Shown here piece after piece: positions 43,244 through 53,242 of a DNA stretch of 64,000 nt. Under the pieces are notes generated by a model. That model did not search any database. It was given only the letters and a program-made list of their open reading frames with translations, and was not told where the DNA came from. The stretch lies in contig NZ_VZCB01000095.1 of NCBI RefSeq assembly GCF_009494395.1, forward strand, positions 1 to 64,000. Direction: 5' to 3'. Position 1 is the stretch's first letter, and each line of letters opens with the position of its first letter. The position numbers and the translations under genes are program-made. Source of the stretch: Segatella copri. Lineage in GTDB: Bacteria; Bacteroidota; Bacteroidia; Bacteroidales; Bacteroidaceae.

Positions 43244-45505
43244 ATGAAACACTTCATTCTATCCTGCGCACTGTCGATGGCGGCTATAGCCTCCTCCAGC
43301 GCACAACAAACTGGTCAGTTGCCCGTCTATCTCGACAACACCAAACATGTAGAACAACGCATCGATGATGCCATCTCTCGCATGACACTTCAAGAGAAGA
43401 TTCGCATCATTCATGCACAGAGTAAGTTTTCCTCTGCTGGAGTTCCCCGTTTGGGATTTCCTAACTTCTGGACAGATGACGGTCCTCATGGTGTTCGCCC
43501 TGATGTATTGTGGGACGAATGGGAGCAGGCTGGCCAAACCAATGACTCCTGCGTTGCCTTCCCAGCCCTCACCTGCCTGGCAGCATCCTGGAACCCACAG
43601 ATGAGCAGAATCTATGGAGAAGCATTAGGCGAAGAGGCACTGTATCGAGGAAAAGACATGATTCTAGGTCCTGGCGTGAACATCTATCGCACCCCATTGA
43701 ACGGACGCAACTTCGAATATATGGGTGAAGATCCTTACCTGGCAAGCATCATGGTTGTACCTTATATCCAAGGATTACAGTCTAAAGGAGTATCAGCCTG
43801 CGTAAAGCATTACTGCCTCAATAACGAGGAGGAATACCGTCATCAGGTAAACGTCATCGTGAGCGACCGTGCCCTCCACGAAATCTATCTTCCAGCCTTC
43901 AAGGCTGCTGTAGAGAAAGGTAAGACTTGGGGAATCATGGGTGCTTATAATCTCTACAAGAACGAACACAACTGCCACAACCAGTGGACACTGAACAAGA
44001 TTCTGAAGGGCGACTGGAAATATGACGGCGTAGTGGTAAGCGACTGGGGAGGCGCACACGATACCGACCAAGCCGTGAAGAACGGGCTCGACATAGAGTT
44101 CGGCACATGGACGAACGGATTGACTATGGGTGCCAGCAATGCCTACGATAATTACTACCTTGCCGTACCATATATAAAAGGTATCCAGGAAGGTAAATAC
44201 ACCACCAAGGAATTGGATGAAAAGGTGCGCCGCGTATTGCGCCTCTTCTATCGCACCACCATGAATCCGAACCGTCCTTATGGTTTTCTCTGTTCTGACA
44301 GCCACTATGCAGCAGCCAGACAGATTGCCGAAGAAGGCATCGTACTGCTCCAGAACAAGAACCATGTGCTTCCTATCAATACCCAGAAAGCACAACGTGT
44401 TTTGGTAGTAGGAGAAAATGCCGTGAAGATGATGACCGTGGGTGGAGGCAGCTCTTCTCTCAAGGTACAGCGGGAGATTTCGCCACTCGACGGATTAAAA
44501 TCACGACTGGAAAAAGATAATGTGGAAGTGGAGTTTGCCCGAGGTTATGTAGGCGATGTAAGCGGAAATTACAATGGCGTAACTACCGGACAGAATCTGG
44601 ATGACAAACGCAGCGAGGCAGAGCTGATAGCCGAAGCCGTAGAAAAAGCCAAGCATGCTGATTACGTGGTGATGTTTGGCGGCTTGAACAAGAGTGATTA
44701 TCAGGATTGCGAAGGTCACGACCGCAAACAGCTTGAATTGCCATACTCTCAAGACAAGCTCATCGAGGCTTTGACTAAAGCCAACAAGAACTTCATCTAT
44801 GTGAATATCTCGGGTAATGCTGTGGCTATGCCTTGGAAAGAAAAAGTGGCTGGCATCATTCAGGGATGGTATATCGGTAGCGAAAGCGGTGAAGCTCTGG
44901 CTTCTATCCTCACCGGCGACAAGAATCCTAGCGGCAAATTACCATTCACATGGGTAAACTCATTGCAGGAAGTGGGTGCCCACGCATTAAATACCTATCC
45001 GGGCACCTGGCGCAAGGAAGGTGGAGCCAAGACTGAGGGCAACATCATTGATGAGGAGTATAAGGAAGGCATCTATGTAGGCTACCGCTGGAATGATAAG
45101 AAAAACATCAAGCCAGCATTCGCCTTTGGTCATGGATTGAGCTACACCCAGTTTGCCATCTCTAATCTTCGCAGTGATAAGAATCTGATGAATCAGAATG
45201 ACTCTATCACCTTTACCGTGAATATAAAGAACACTGGCAAACGTGCCGGTGCAGAAACCATCCAACTCTATATCCATGATGTAAAGGCTTCTGTCGATCG
45301 CCCTTACAAGGAGCTGAAGGGATTCCAGAAGGTTTACCTGCAGCCGGGAGAGAGCAAGGATGTAAACATCACCATCAATAAGCAGGCACTCAGCTTCTAT
45401 GATGAAACAGCTGCATCCTGGAAGGCAGAAGCAGGCAAGTTTGAGGCACTCGTCGGAAATGCTTCCGATCAGCTGAAACTTAAAAAGGCGTTTGAACTGA
45501 AATAA
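43244..45505 (+). CDS. Glycoside hydrolase family 3 beta-glycosidase
   Basis: The 753-residue secreted enzyme (signal peptide to SSSA) has the GH3 barrel with the nucleophile Asp in YDGVVVSDWGGAHDTDQA, the substrate-binding KHYCLNNEEEYRHQ, the second alpha/beta sandwich domain (VVGENAVKMMTVGGGSSSLK), and a C-terminal fibronectin-like domain (GAETIQLYIHDVKASVDRPY). It most likely releases beta-linked glucose or xylose from oligosaccharides. The second GH3 gene follows after 38 nt. Confidence 0.92.
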   Translation: MKHFILSCALSMAAIASSSAQQTGQLPVYLDNTKHVEQRIDDAISRMTLQEKIRIIHAQSKFSSAGVPRLGFPNFWTDDGPHGVRPDVLWDEWEQAGQTNDSCVAFPALTCLAASWNPQMSRIYGEALGEEALYRGKDMILGPGVNIYRTPLNGRNFEYMGEDPYLASIMVVPYIQGLQSKGVSACVKHYCLNNEEEYRHQVNVIVSDRALHEIYLPAFKAAVEKGKTWGIMGAYNLYKNEHNCHNQWTLNKILKGDWKYDGVVVSDWGGAHDTDQAVKNGLDIEFGTWTNGLTMGASNAYDNYYLAVPYIKGIQEGKYTTKELDEKVRRVLRLFYRTTMNPNRPYGFLCSDSHYAAARQIAEEGIVLLQNKNHVLPINTQKAQRVLVVGENAVKMMTVGGGSSSLKVQREISPLDGLKSRLEKDNVEVEFARGYVGDVSGNYNGVTTGQNLDDKRSEAELIAEAVEKAKHADYVVMFGGLNKSDYQDCEGHDRKQLELPYSQDKLIEALTKANKNFIYVNISGNAVAMPWKEKVAGIIQGWYIGSESGEALASILTGDKNPSGKLPFTWVNSLQEVGAHALNTYPGTWRKEGGAKTEGNIIDEEYKEGIYVGYRWNDKKNIKPAFAFGHGLSYTQFAISNLRSDKNLMNQNDSITFTVNIKNTGKRAGAETIQLYIHDVKASVDRPYKELKGFQKVYLQPGESKDVNITINKQALSFYDETAASWKAEAGKFEALVGNASDQLKLKKAFELK

Positions 45506-45543
45506 AATGAGTGGAGTTAATACATAACAAAAACATCGTAAAT

Positions 45544-47895
45544 ATGAGAACAGCATTCATATCACTATCATTTCTGCTGGCTGGCTCGCTGATGGTTCCT
45601 GCCATCGCCCATACACCCGCCAGCAAGAAGAAAGTTGCTACAACAACTCAAAAAGGTAAAATCCTGCCGATGAAGGAGTATATCGACCAGCTGATGGCAA
45701 AGATGACTCTGCAGGAGAAAATCGGTCAGCTCAACCTGATGGTGGCTGGCGATATCACTACCGGTGGAGCCCTGGACACCCAGGTGGGTGGCGACATTGC
45801 AAAAGGCAACATGGGCGGCGTATTCAACATCAAGGGACTCGACAAGATCAAGGCTCTCCAGGACATCGCCATCAAGAACAGCCGTCTGGGCATTCCGCTG
45901 CTGGTGGGCATGGACGTAATCCATGGTTACGAGACGATGTTCCCTATCCCTCTCGCCCTCTCCTGCTCCTGGGATACAGAAGCGATGAAGAAGGTAGGCG
46001 AAGTATCGGCTAAGGAAGCCAGTGCTGCAGGAATCAACTGGACTTACTCGCCCATGGTAGATATTGCACTCGATGCCCGATGGGGACGAATCAGCGAGGG
46101 CAACGGAGAGGATCCTTACCTGAGCGGCGTGATGGGTGCCGCACTCACACAGGGTTACCAGGGTGTTGACATGCGCACAGAGGAGATTTTGAGAGCAGAT
46201 AGAATCATGGCTTGCCTCAAGCACTTTGCCCTCTACGGAGCCGTGGAGAGCGGAAAGGAATACAACACCGTGGATATGAGTCGCATACGCATGATGAACC
46301 AATACCTGCCTCCTTACGAAGCCGTGGTAAAGGCTGGCGTAGGCAGCGTAATGTCTTCGTTCAACCTGATAGATTACACCCCTGCCACCGCCAACCACTG
46401 GATGATGACTGATGTTTTGAGAAAACAATGGGGATTCAAGGGATTCGTGGTAACCGATTATGCATCTATCGCCGAGATTCTGAACCACGGCACAGCCAAG
46501 AATCTGAAAGAAGCATCAGAACAGGCACTCCTGGCTGGTACGGATATGGATATGTGCTCCAATGCCTTCGTCAAGCATCTGGCACAAAGCGTGGCAGAGG
46601 GCAAGGTGACGGAGGAAGACATCAACACTGCCTGCCGCCGCATCCTCGAGGCAAAATACAAACTGGGATTGTTCAGCAATCCTTACCGTTATTGCAACGC
46701 CAAGCGAAACAAGACCGACATCTACTCTGCCGAAAACCGACAGATAGCTCGCGACGTAGCAGCCGAGACCTTCGTGCTTCTGAAAAATGAAGGAAATCTT
46801 CTTCCTCTGAAGAAACAGGGAAAGATAGCGCTGATTGGTCCTCTTGCAGATACCCGCAACAATATTGCCGGCACATGGAGTGTAGCTCAGGCTCCAGAGA
46901 AATATACTACTATCAAGGAAGCCATGGAGAAAGCGCTCGATGGCAAAGCCACCTTATTATATGCACAGGGCAGCAATATCTGGCGCGATAGGGAACTTCA
47001 GAAGAACGGCGAACAGGGTAAGTCTATTGCCTGGGGAGATGAGGTAAAGATGAAGAACGAGGCACTGCAGATAGCAAAGGAAGCAGATGTGATTATCTGC
47101 GCCATGGGCGAAACTGCCGATATGAGCGGGGAATGCGCAAGCCGCACTAATCTGGAAATGCCTGATGTACAGCAGGAACTTCTGGCAGAACTCGCAAAGA
47201 CGGGAAAACCTGTCGTATTGCTCAACTTTGCCGGTCGCCCTACGGTTTTGTCATGGGAGAATGAACACATTCCTACCATCATGAACGTATGGTTTGGTGG
47301 TTCTGAAGTGGGAGATGCACTTTGCGATGTTATCTTCGGCGACAAGGTTCCATCAGGTAAGCTCACCACTTCCATGCCAAAGACAACCGGACAGGAGCCT
47401 CTCTACTACAATCATCAGAATACGGGAAGACCAGTACCTGATGACAATCAGAAATTTGCCAAGTTTGCCAGCAATTGTCTGGACGTAAGTAATGGTCCTC
47501 TCTATCCATTCGGCTATGGATTGAGCTACACCACTTTCGAGTATGGCGATTTGAAGCTAAGCAGCCATGAAGTCAATATGGATGACTGGAAGATTACTGC
47601 CACCATCAACGTAAAGAATACAGGTAGCCGAGATGCCGACGAGGTAGTTCAGCTTTATATCCGTGATATGGTTGCCAGCATCTCTCGCCCTGTCAAGGAG
47701 CTGAAAGGTTTCCAGCGCATCCATCTGGCTGCAGGAGAAAGCAGGGAAATCTGCTTCGACATCACTCCTGAAATGCTCAAATTCTATAACGCAGAATTAA
47801 AGCATGTGATAGAACCTGGCGACTTCCAGATTATGGTGGGAGGAAACAGTAAAGAGGTAAAGACCCAGAATCTTACTGTTAAGAAGCACCCATAG
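45544..47895 (+). CDS. bglX: Beta-glucosidase, BglX-like (GH3)
   Basis: The 783-residue enzyme has a signal peptide (to AIAH). Its GH3 motifs are MTLQEKIGQLN, IPLLVGMDVIHGYETMFPIP, SPMVDIALDARWGRISEGNG, CLKHFALYGAVE, and the nucleophile Asp in GFVVTDYASIAEIL. The order matches periplasmic BglX beta-glucosidases. A C-terminal fibronectin-like domain follows (EVVQLYIRDMVASISRPVKE). The upstream frame extends to 45511 without a better start. It forms an operon with the preceding GH3 gene and probably acts on the same glycans. Confidence 0.92.
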   Translation: MRTAFISLSFLLAGSLMVPAIAHTPASKKKVATTTQKGKILPMKEYIDQLMAKMTLQEKIGQLNLMVAGDITTGGALDTQVGGDIAKGNMGGVFNIKGLDKIKALQDIAIKNSRLGIPLLVGMDVIHGYETMFPIPLALSCSWDTEAMKKVGEVSAKEASAAGINWTYSPMVDIALDARWGRISEGNGEDPYLSGVMGAALTQGYQGVDMRTEEILRADRIMACLKHFALYGAVESGKEYNTVDMSRIRMMNQYLPPYEAVVKAGVGSVMSSFNLIDYTPATANHWMMTDVLRKQWGFKGFVVTDYASIAEILNHGTAKNLKEASEQALLAGTDMDMCSNAFVKHLAQSVAEGKVTEEDINTACRRILEAKYKLGLFSNPYRYCNAKRNKTDIYSAENRQIARDVAAETFVLLKNEGNLLPLKKQGKIALIGPLADTRNNIAGTWSVAQAPEKYTTIKEAMEKALDGKATLLYAQGSNIWRDRELQKNGEQGKSIAWGDEVKMKNEALQIAKEADVIICAMGETADMSGECASRTNLEMPDVQQELLAELAKTGKPVVLLNFAGRPTVLSWENEHIPTIMNVWFGGSEVGDALCDVIFGDKVPSGKLTTSMPKTTGQEPLYYNHQNTGRPVPDDNQKFAKFASNCLDVSNGPLYPFGYGLSYTTFEYGDLKLSSHEVNMDDWKITATINVKNTGSRDADEVVQLYIRDMVASISRPVKELKGFQRIHLAAGESREICFDITPEMLKFYNAELKHVIEPGDFQIMVGGNSKEVKTQNLTVKKHP

Positions 47896-47965
47896 AAGTT
47901 CCCCTATGGGTGCTGAGTAGTTACATGACACCATCTATAAGTTATAAAAACTAAAAATAGACAAA

Positions 47966-48029
47966 TTTTATCACTTATAAATGAAACTTTTCGTATATTT
48001 GCAAAAAGTTTCATTTATAAGTGATAAAA
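47966..48029. promoter_or_regulatory. 64-bp palindromic promoter/operator of the ATPase gene
   Basis: A perfect 26-bp arm (47966-47991) is repeated inverted at 48004-48029. The 12-nt spacer CGTATATTTGCA holds the -7 element TATATTTG (47994-48001). The right arm ends two bases before the ATG. The RNA start would fall at about 48008, inside the right arm. An operator for a symmetric repressor is the simplest reading. Confidence 0.7.
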
Positions 48030-48031
48030 AT

Positions 48032-49237
48032 ATGGCAACTATTATTCGTCAATCATATATCGACAAGATAGAAAGGTATCTTGGCAAGGAGACTATCATC
48101 GTATTAGTAGGTCAACGTCGTGTAGGTAAAAGCTACATGATGAAGATGATTCGTGACCGAAAAACGGCAGATGACGGAAACAATATTATCTATATAGACA
48201 AGGAGAAAAGAGAGTTTGACTACATTCAGACCTACCAGGATCTCAACGACTATATCGGACAGCACTTTTTATCCGATAAACATAATTATATCCTTATCGA
48301 TGAGATACAAGACATCAAGGAATTTGAACGATCCATCCGAAGTTATCGCACAGAACCCAACACCGACATCATTATAACTGGTAGCAATGCCCGTATGCTG
48401 AGCAATGAACTGAGCACACTCATCGGTGGCAGATATAAGGAAATCTATATCCAATCGCTGAGCTATAACGAGTTTTTGGAATTTCATCAACTATCAGATA
48501 ATGACGAAGCACTTGCTCTGTACATTCAGTATGGCGGTTTGCCTGGTCTGGCAAAGATAGGTCTGGAAGAGGATGATGCACGTGAATACCAGATGGATAT
48601 TTACCATACCGTTTTGCTTAAGGATGTCATCATGCGCAACCAGATAAGAAACGTGCCATTCTTAGAGAACCTGGTGCGTTTCCTTGCTGATAATACAGGT
48701 AAACTCATCTCAGCCAACAGCATCTCCAAATATATGAAATCTCAAGGAGAATCCATCGCTTCGGCAGCTATCACCAATTACATATCCTTCCTTTGCGAAG
48801 CCTATATCCTGCACAAGGTGAACCGCTATGACATCCACGGCAAACGTATCTTTGAAACCAACGATAAGTTTTATTTTGAAGACAACGGCATTAGAAATGC
48901 CATTGCCGGAGGTACACGTGAAGGAGACATTGAGAAAGTGATAGAGAATATCATCTATCAGCACCTCATACGATTGGGCTATCAGGTATATGTAGGACAA
49001 TTGCAAGCTGGAGAAATCGACTTTGTATGTACCAAACCAGGAGGCGAACGCATCTACGTGCAAGCTTCCTACATCATAGCCGACAATGCAACCAGAGAGC
49101 GGGAGTTTGGCAATCTCCGTGCCATCAAGGACAACTATCCGAAATACGTTATCTCCATGACTCCTCTGCTCACCAAGAATGATGATGACGGCATCACGCA
49201 TCTGCATCTTCGCAAGTTCTTGAAAGAAGGAATATAA
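48032..49237 (+). CDS. AAA ATPase with DUF4143 domain
   Basis: From ATG 48032 the protein has 401 residues. An AAA_14-type P-loop (IVLVGQRRVGKSYMMKMIRD) is followed by Walker B YILIDEIQDIKEFE and sensor IIITGSNARMLS. A linker AALD-like region follows (SLSYNEFLEFHQ), then the C-terminal DUF4143 nuclease-like part (NKFYFEDNGIRN-type NDKFYFEDNGIRNA, then GYQVYVGQLQAGEIDFVCTK). Such genes occur in many copies in Bacteroidetes; their role is unknown, with defence or toxin-like functions suggested. The E-D-C/K pattern (GEIDFVC...VQASY) fits a PD-(D/E)XK fold. Confidence 0.85.
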   Translation: MATIIRQSYIDKIERYLGKETIIVLVGQRRVGKSYMMKMIRDRKTADDGNNIIYIDKEKREFDYIQTYQDLNDYIGQHFLSDKHNYILIDEIQDIKEFERSIRSYRTEPNTDIIITGSNARMLSNELSTLIGGRYKEIYIQSLSYNEFLEFHQLSDNDEALALYIQYGGLPGLAKIGLEEDDAREYQMDIYHTVLLKDVIMRNQIRNVPFLENLVRFLADNTGKLISANSISKYMKSQGESIASAAITNYISFLCEAYILHKVNRYDIHGKRIFETNDKFYFEDNGIRNAIAGGTREGDIEKVIENIIYQHLIRLGYQVYVGQLQAGEIDFVCTKPGGERIYVQASYIIADNATREREFGNLRAIKDNYPKYVISMTPLLTKNDDDGITHLHLRKFLKEGI

Positions 49238-49282
49238 AAGTTCAAGCAGATTCGCAGAGTTGCAACTATGTTATAAAACCAG

Positions 49283-49320
49283 AAATGCACCCGCACAATA
49301 CGGACGCATTTTTTATTTTA
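49283..49320 (+). terminator. Terminator after the ATPase gene
   Basis: AAATGC-A-CCCG/CGG-A-CGCATTT, loop CACAATA, then TTTTTTATTTTA; twin of 40738-40776. Confidence 0.75.
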
Positions 49321-49406
49321 TAATTCTCCCGAGAAACTATGTAAATATTATTCTAAACGAGTAAAATACTTCTCAAGCACCCGTAAAATGGGTAAAGAAG
49401 AGATTC

Positions 49407-49495
49407 TATATTTTCCCTTAAGGTTTTTTGTATTTTCCTTTAAGGGAAAATATATTTTCCTTAAGGGTTTGAAAATTTCTCCTTAATGGATTTTT
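49407..49495. repeat. TTAAGGG palindrome and direct-repeat cluster
   Basis: TATATTTTCCCTTAA (49407-49421) is matched by its exact complement at 49440-49454. ATTTTCC(C)TTAAGG-like units recur directly at 49410, 49432, 49453 and in weaker form at 49475. No gene overlaps. The cluster could be a binding array or a hairpin region. Confidence 0.6.
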
Positions 49496-49525
49496 ACGAA
49501 GCTTTCAACTTGTAAAGATAAGTAC

Positions 49526-49551
49526 AATATCGCTTACTCCATACACTCCAT
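49526..49551. repeat. 26-bp direct repeat, left copy
   Basis: The 26 bases starting AATATCGCTTACTCCATACA are identical to 59972-59997. The two copies bracket the whole GH78-SusD-SusC-FecR-sigma locus. Confidence 0.8.
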
Positions 49552-49615
49552 AAGTGCAAAGTCTGAGATTATAAAAAGTGAGGTTCACCAGCCAGGACAA
49601 AAACGGAGTTATAAG

Positions 49616-49668
49616 ATAAAAAAGAGCGTAAAGAGATAAGATGCCTATGCTTCTTATACTCTTTACGC
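49616..49668 (-). terminator. Terminator of the GH78 operon
   Basis: In reverse, GCGTAAAGAG-TATAAGA pairs with TCTTATCTCTTTACGC and is followed by CTCTTTTTTA, directly after the minus-strand operon. Confidence 0.75.
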
Positions 49669-49675
49669 ATAAGAT

Positions 49676-52600
49676 TTAGTTTTCGCAGACAGTAAACTGA
49701 TATTGGCCTGAGGCCAATTCCAAAACGTATTTATTTCCTATTAGCTTATATTGATTCTTCTTTAATTTCTTTCCATCCAGTAAAACAGACTTCTGAGAAG
49801 CTGCAGGTAAACTTACCGTAGCAGATGTGTTTGCTGGAATGACAAATGAATAGACAAGTCTATTGCCCTTTCGTTCCCATTTGCTTTCGATCCTGCCATA
49901 CATACTATCATAGAATCCGGAAGCATACTGCAAGCCACCTGGCTCATCAGGCTCGGGTTGCAACAGAAAATGCTTAAATCCAGGGTTCTCCTCGTCGCGC
50001 TGAATACCCAAAGAAAAGTTATACATCCAAGCTGCCACAGCTCCAAAAGAATAGTGATTGAAGGAGTTCATGCGGTTGTTGCCTCCAAAACCTCTCTCAT
50101 GTGTATAGGAATTGAGACGTTCCCATATTGTTGTTGCTCCCTGAGTTACTGGATATAGCCAGGATGGATAAGTTTTTTGGCGAAGCAGTCGATAAGCCAA
50201 GCTATCTTGCCCAGCATCCGACAAGGCTTTGCTAATCCAGGCAGTACCAATAAAACCTGTCATCAGAGAATAAGGTGGACAATATTCTCCTTTGTCTGTT
50301 TTGTTGGAACGTATGAGAGTTGACTTCAGGTTTTCTATAAACTTTGTTCTCAATGCTGGTTTGATGATATCAAATACCAGTGGAAGTACGTAAGATGTTT
50401 GTGTATCTACCAACTTGCCCTTTTGTTCTTTATTGAATGAGGAAGCTATCGTTTTACCCGAAGAAGGATTCACGTAGGAGGCGTTGAACAGCTCAACCCG
50501 TTCCTTGTGCAAATTCCCATAATAGGCTACATCATCAGGAAAGCCCAATATTCCTGCCATCTTCTGCATCAATTCCAAATCATAGATATAATAACACTCC
50601 CAAAGAAGAGATTTGTCATTCCGTTCATCTTCCAGTCCCAGCCAGTCACCAAGATCTCCCCACTGCCGTTTCTGAACAATGATGTCTGTGGTACTATCTA
50701 TATAATGGCTCTTCACATATTCTATATATTTCTTCATTGCAGCATAATGTTCCCTGATCAAGGTAGTATCATTATATTGCTGGTAGCACTCCCATGGAAC
50801 AGTAATGCCGGCACTTCCCCACAGCAACCCACCAAAACCACCACCTATAGGGGCAATGTCTTGAAATCTTCCCTCAGGGGTTTGTACATCTCTCATTGCC
50901 TGCAAGTAGCTACGAAGCATGACAGCGGCATCAGTCATATAAGTTGCTGTACGGGAAAACACAGAGATGTCACCCGCCCAACCCATACGCTCATTACGCT
51001 GAGGGCAATCCGTTGGTATGGAGAGGAAATTTCCCATTGAGGACCATTTCACATTTTCCCAGAGACGATTGATATTGTCATCGGAAGTCTGATACGCTGA
51101 GGAAATCTTCTTGATAGAACTCAAGACGATTCCTTTGACATTTTCCAATGGAAGTGGAGCTTCCAAACCGGTGATTTCAATATAGCGGTAACCGTGATAG
51201 GTGAATCGGGGGGTAAAAACTTCGATACCACCTTTGGCGACATAGATATCCTGAGCCATCGCTGCACGGATGTTCTCCATCATCATCATTCCCGCATCAC
51301 CAGCATATTCCGGAAGATTTGGATACAATACCTCTGCGTATCTCATCGTGACTTGCGTAGAAGGTGAAAGACCGCAGAATTTGATTTTTGGAACACCCAC
51401 CATGTTCTGCCCCATATCATAAATGAATACCCCTTTTCGCACTTCCTTAACCGATTTTGCAGGGAGTTCACAGACAGGAAGTATGGTGTTTTCATTTTGC
51501 CCCACCAGTTTGAAAAAGCTATAATCATCGGGAGCCATTGCCGTTCCCCATCCGTCATGGCTTACATGTTCGGTCAACGGGATTTCAACACAATCTCTCC
51601 ATTTGCCAGCATCATAAGAAGGAAGAGACCATCCTTCTACATCACCCTCACGGCAAGCATCATATACTTCTCCCTGGAAAAGACTTCCGTATTTCACAGG
51701 TCCTTCATCGTAGTATTGCCACAGAGAAGGAGATGTTACAACATCCTGGCTGCTGCCATCCTTATACCTAATATATAATCTGGCCAATAGTGACTGACGG
51801 TCACCGAAATAATTCCAGTTCTCACCTTGAAAGGTAAGACCGCCACTCCACCAGCCTTCACCCAAAATAGCACCTATTGCATTCTGACCATACAGTAAAT
51901 GCTCAGTAACGTCATATGTCTGATAAGTATGTGTCTTGTTATATTGCGTTATACCTGGATTTAGATATTCCTCATTGACACGCTTGCCATTCATATAAAC
52001 ATCATATACACCACGTGCAGTAACATAGAGGCGAGCAGAGGCCACCTCCTTATCCACCTTGAAACTAGTACGAAGCATCGGCATAGACTTCTGGCTAGGA
52101 TTAATGATAACCTGGCGTGAGGACTTCCTGCCATCTAAAGTCATTTGGAGCTTATCTACTTTTACGATAACATTACCTGGACTTCGAAATGCTCTCACTT
52201 CGGCTTCCGAAAAAGTAGCCATTTGAGATTTGTTGACTGCTATTCCCAGATCAGCCAATACTGGAAAAGCCAGGAAGTCTCCACCTTGCCCTATAGGATT
52301 CAATGACTGTATTCCAAGACTTTGACCATCCACGAAGATTTCCGTATACCCCAGGTTGACTGCCACTTCAAAATGATGCTTGAGATAACGGTTACCTTGA
52401 TTGATGACACTCGCCGGTATGGATATAACCTTTAGAGGAACATCCTGCTTGTCCTCTTTGGCATATCCTACTCTATAAACTGCAACTGTTGCTTCCTTTT
52501 TATCATCTATTCCCTGAGTATTCAGTTCTAACTTTATATAGGAAGCATCCTGATGATTCTGCAGATGATAGATGTTTTTGTTGGCATCCATCAATCTTCT

Positions 52601-53155
52601 GTCATTGACACCAAGCAAGAAGGATGCTTGTTTTGATTTGCTGCGTTTGTCTAATTGAAGAGAAATGGAGAATCTGAATACAGGCAGGTATTGACTATGA
52701 AGCACATTGCAGGATTCCGGTAAACCAACCCATTTGGCACCTTTCCAGGCTTCGCTCTTATCCGAATGGTTCATTAAACCCATCTCAAACCAGGAAGTTT
52801 GACTCATTGGACAGTCATCCTGATTCCAAACGGTCAAATTCCATTGATACCTTTTCTGAGGCATCAATTTCTTACCTGCGTAACGTACATTCAAGGACTT
52901 TGAATTGGCAACTTTTCCAGAGTTCCACAATACCTTTCCCTGCACGTCGGTTACAGTAATGGCATAAGCTTTCTGATAGCAATTCCTGGAATGATCATCA
53001 GATAGCATTTGCCAACTGAATCTAGGATGCTCCTCTTCAAGAGCAATTGGAGTTTTCTGATACTCCACCTTCATCTGCGCTATCGATGTTGTACGTTTGG
53101 CGTAAGAAGCGCCAGCCAACATGCAAAAGAAAAAAAAGACAATACGATGTTTCAT
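49676..53155 (-). CDS. Alpha-L-rhamnosidase (GH78)
   Basis: The 1159-residue secreted enzyme has a signal peptide (to ASYA) and the multi-domain build of Bacteroidetes GH78: an N-terminal fibronectin-like domain (VEYQKTPIALEEEHPRFSW), beta-sandwich domains (VYMNGKRVNEEYLNPGITQY, GAILGEGWWSGG), the helical catalytic barrel (IPTDCPQRNERMGWAGDISV; WGDLGDWLGLEDERNDKSLL; GATTIWERLNSYTHERGFGG) and a C-terminal domain. It would remove terminal rhamnose from pectin side chains or plant glycosides. It is the only enzyme in this utilisation locus. Confidence 0.93.
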   Translation of the reverse strand: MKHRIVFFFFCMLAGASYAKRTTSIAQMKVEYQKTPIALEEEHPRFSWQMLSDDHSRNCYQKAYAITVTDVQGKVLWNSGKVANSKSLNVRYAGKKLMPQKRYQWNLTVWNQDDCPMSQTSWFEMGLMNHSDKSEAWKGAKWVGLPESCNVLHSQYLPVFRFSISLQLDKRSKSKQASFLLGVNDRRLMDANKNIYHLQNHQDASYIKLELNTQGIDDKKEATVAVYRVGYAKEDKQDVPLKVISIPASVINQGNRYLKHHFEVAVNLGYTEIFVDGQSLGIQSLNPIGQGGDFLAFPVLADLGIAVNKSQMATFSEAEVRAFRSPGNVIVKVDKLQMTLDGRKSSRQVIINPSQKSMPMLRTSFKVDKEVASARLYVTARGVYDVYMNGKRVNEEYLNPGITQYNKTHTYQTYDVTEHLLYGQNAIGAILGEGWWSGGLTFQGENWNYFGDRQSLLARLYIRYKDGSSQDVVTSPSLWQYYDEGPVKYGSLFQGEVYDACREGDVEGWSLPSYDAGKWRDCVEIPLTEHVSHDGWGTAMAPDDYSFFKLVGQNENTILPVCELPAKSVKEVRKGVFIYDMGQNMVGVPKIKFCGLSPSTQVTMRYAEVLYPNLPEYAGDAGMMMMENIRAAMAQDIYVAKGGIEVFTPRFTYHGYRYIEITGLEAPLPLENVKGIVLSSIKKISSAYQTSDDNINRLWENVKWSSMGNFLSIPTDCPQRNERMGWAGDISVFSRTATYMTDAAVMLRSYLQAMRDVQTPEGRFQDIAPIGGGFGGLLWGSAGITVPWECYQQYNDTTLIREHYAAMKKYIEYVKSHYIDSTTDIIVQKRQWGDLGDWLGLEDERNDKSLLWECYYIYDLELMQKMAGILGFPDDVAYYGNLHKERVELFNASYVNPSSGKTIASSFNKEQKGKLVDTQTSYVLPLVFDIIKPALRTKFIENLKSTLIRSNKTDKGEYCPPYSLMTGFIGTAWISKALSDAGQDSLAYRLLRQKTYPSWLYPVTQGATTIWERLNSYTHERGFGGNNRMNSFNHYSFGAVAAWMYNFSLGIQRDEENPGFKHFLLQPEPDEPGGLQYASGFYDSMYGRIESKWERKGNRLVYSFVIPANTSATVSLPAASQKSVLLDGKKLKKNQYKLIGNKYVLELASGQYQFTVCEN

Positions 53156-53242
53156 AATAAAAGGCTTTTTATTAAGCTAAGAAGGGTGTCATCCTCCTAT
53201 ATCTGAGCTCAGAAATAGACTAATGCCCCCTCCTGATGTGAA

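Noticed and set aside
47981-48031. Upstream start of the ATPase gene at 47981
   Set aside because: It lies inside the left arm of the palindrome and upstream of the -7 element, so it would not be transcribed from that promoter.
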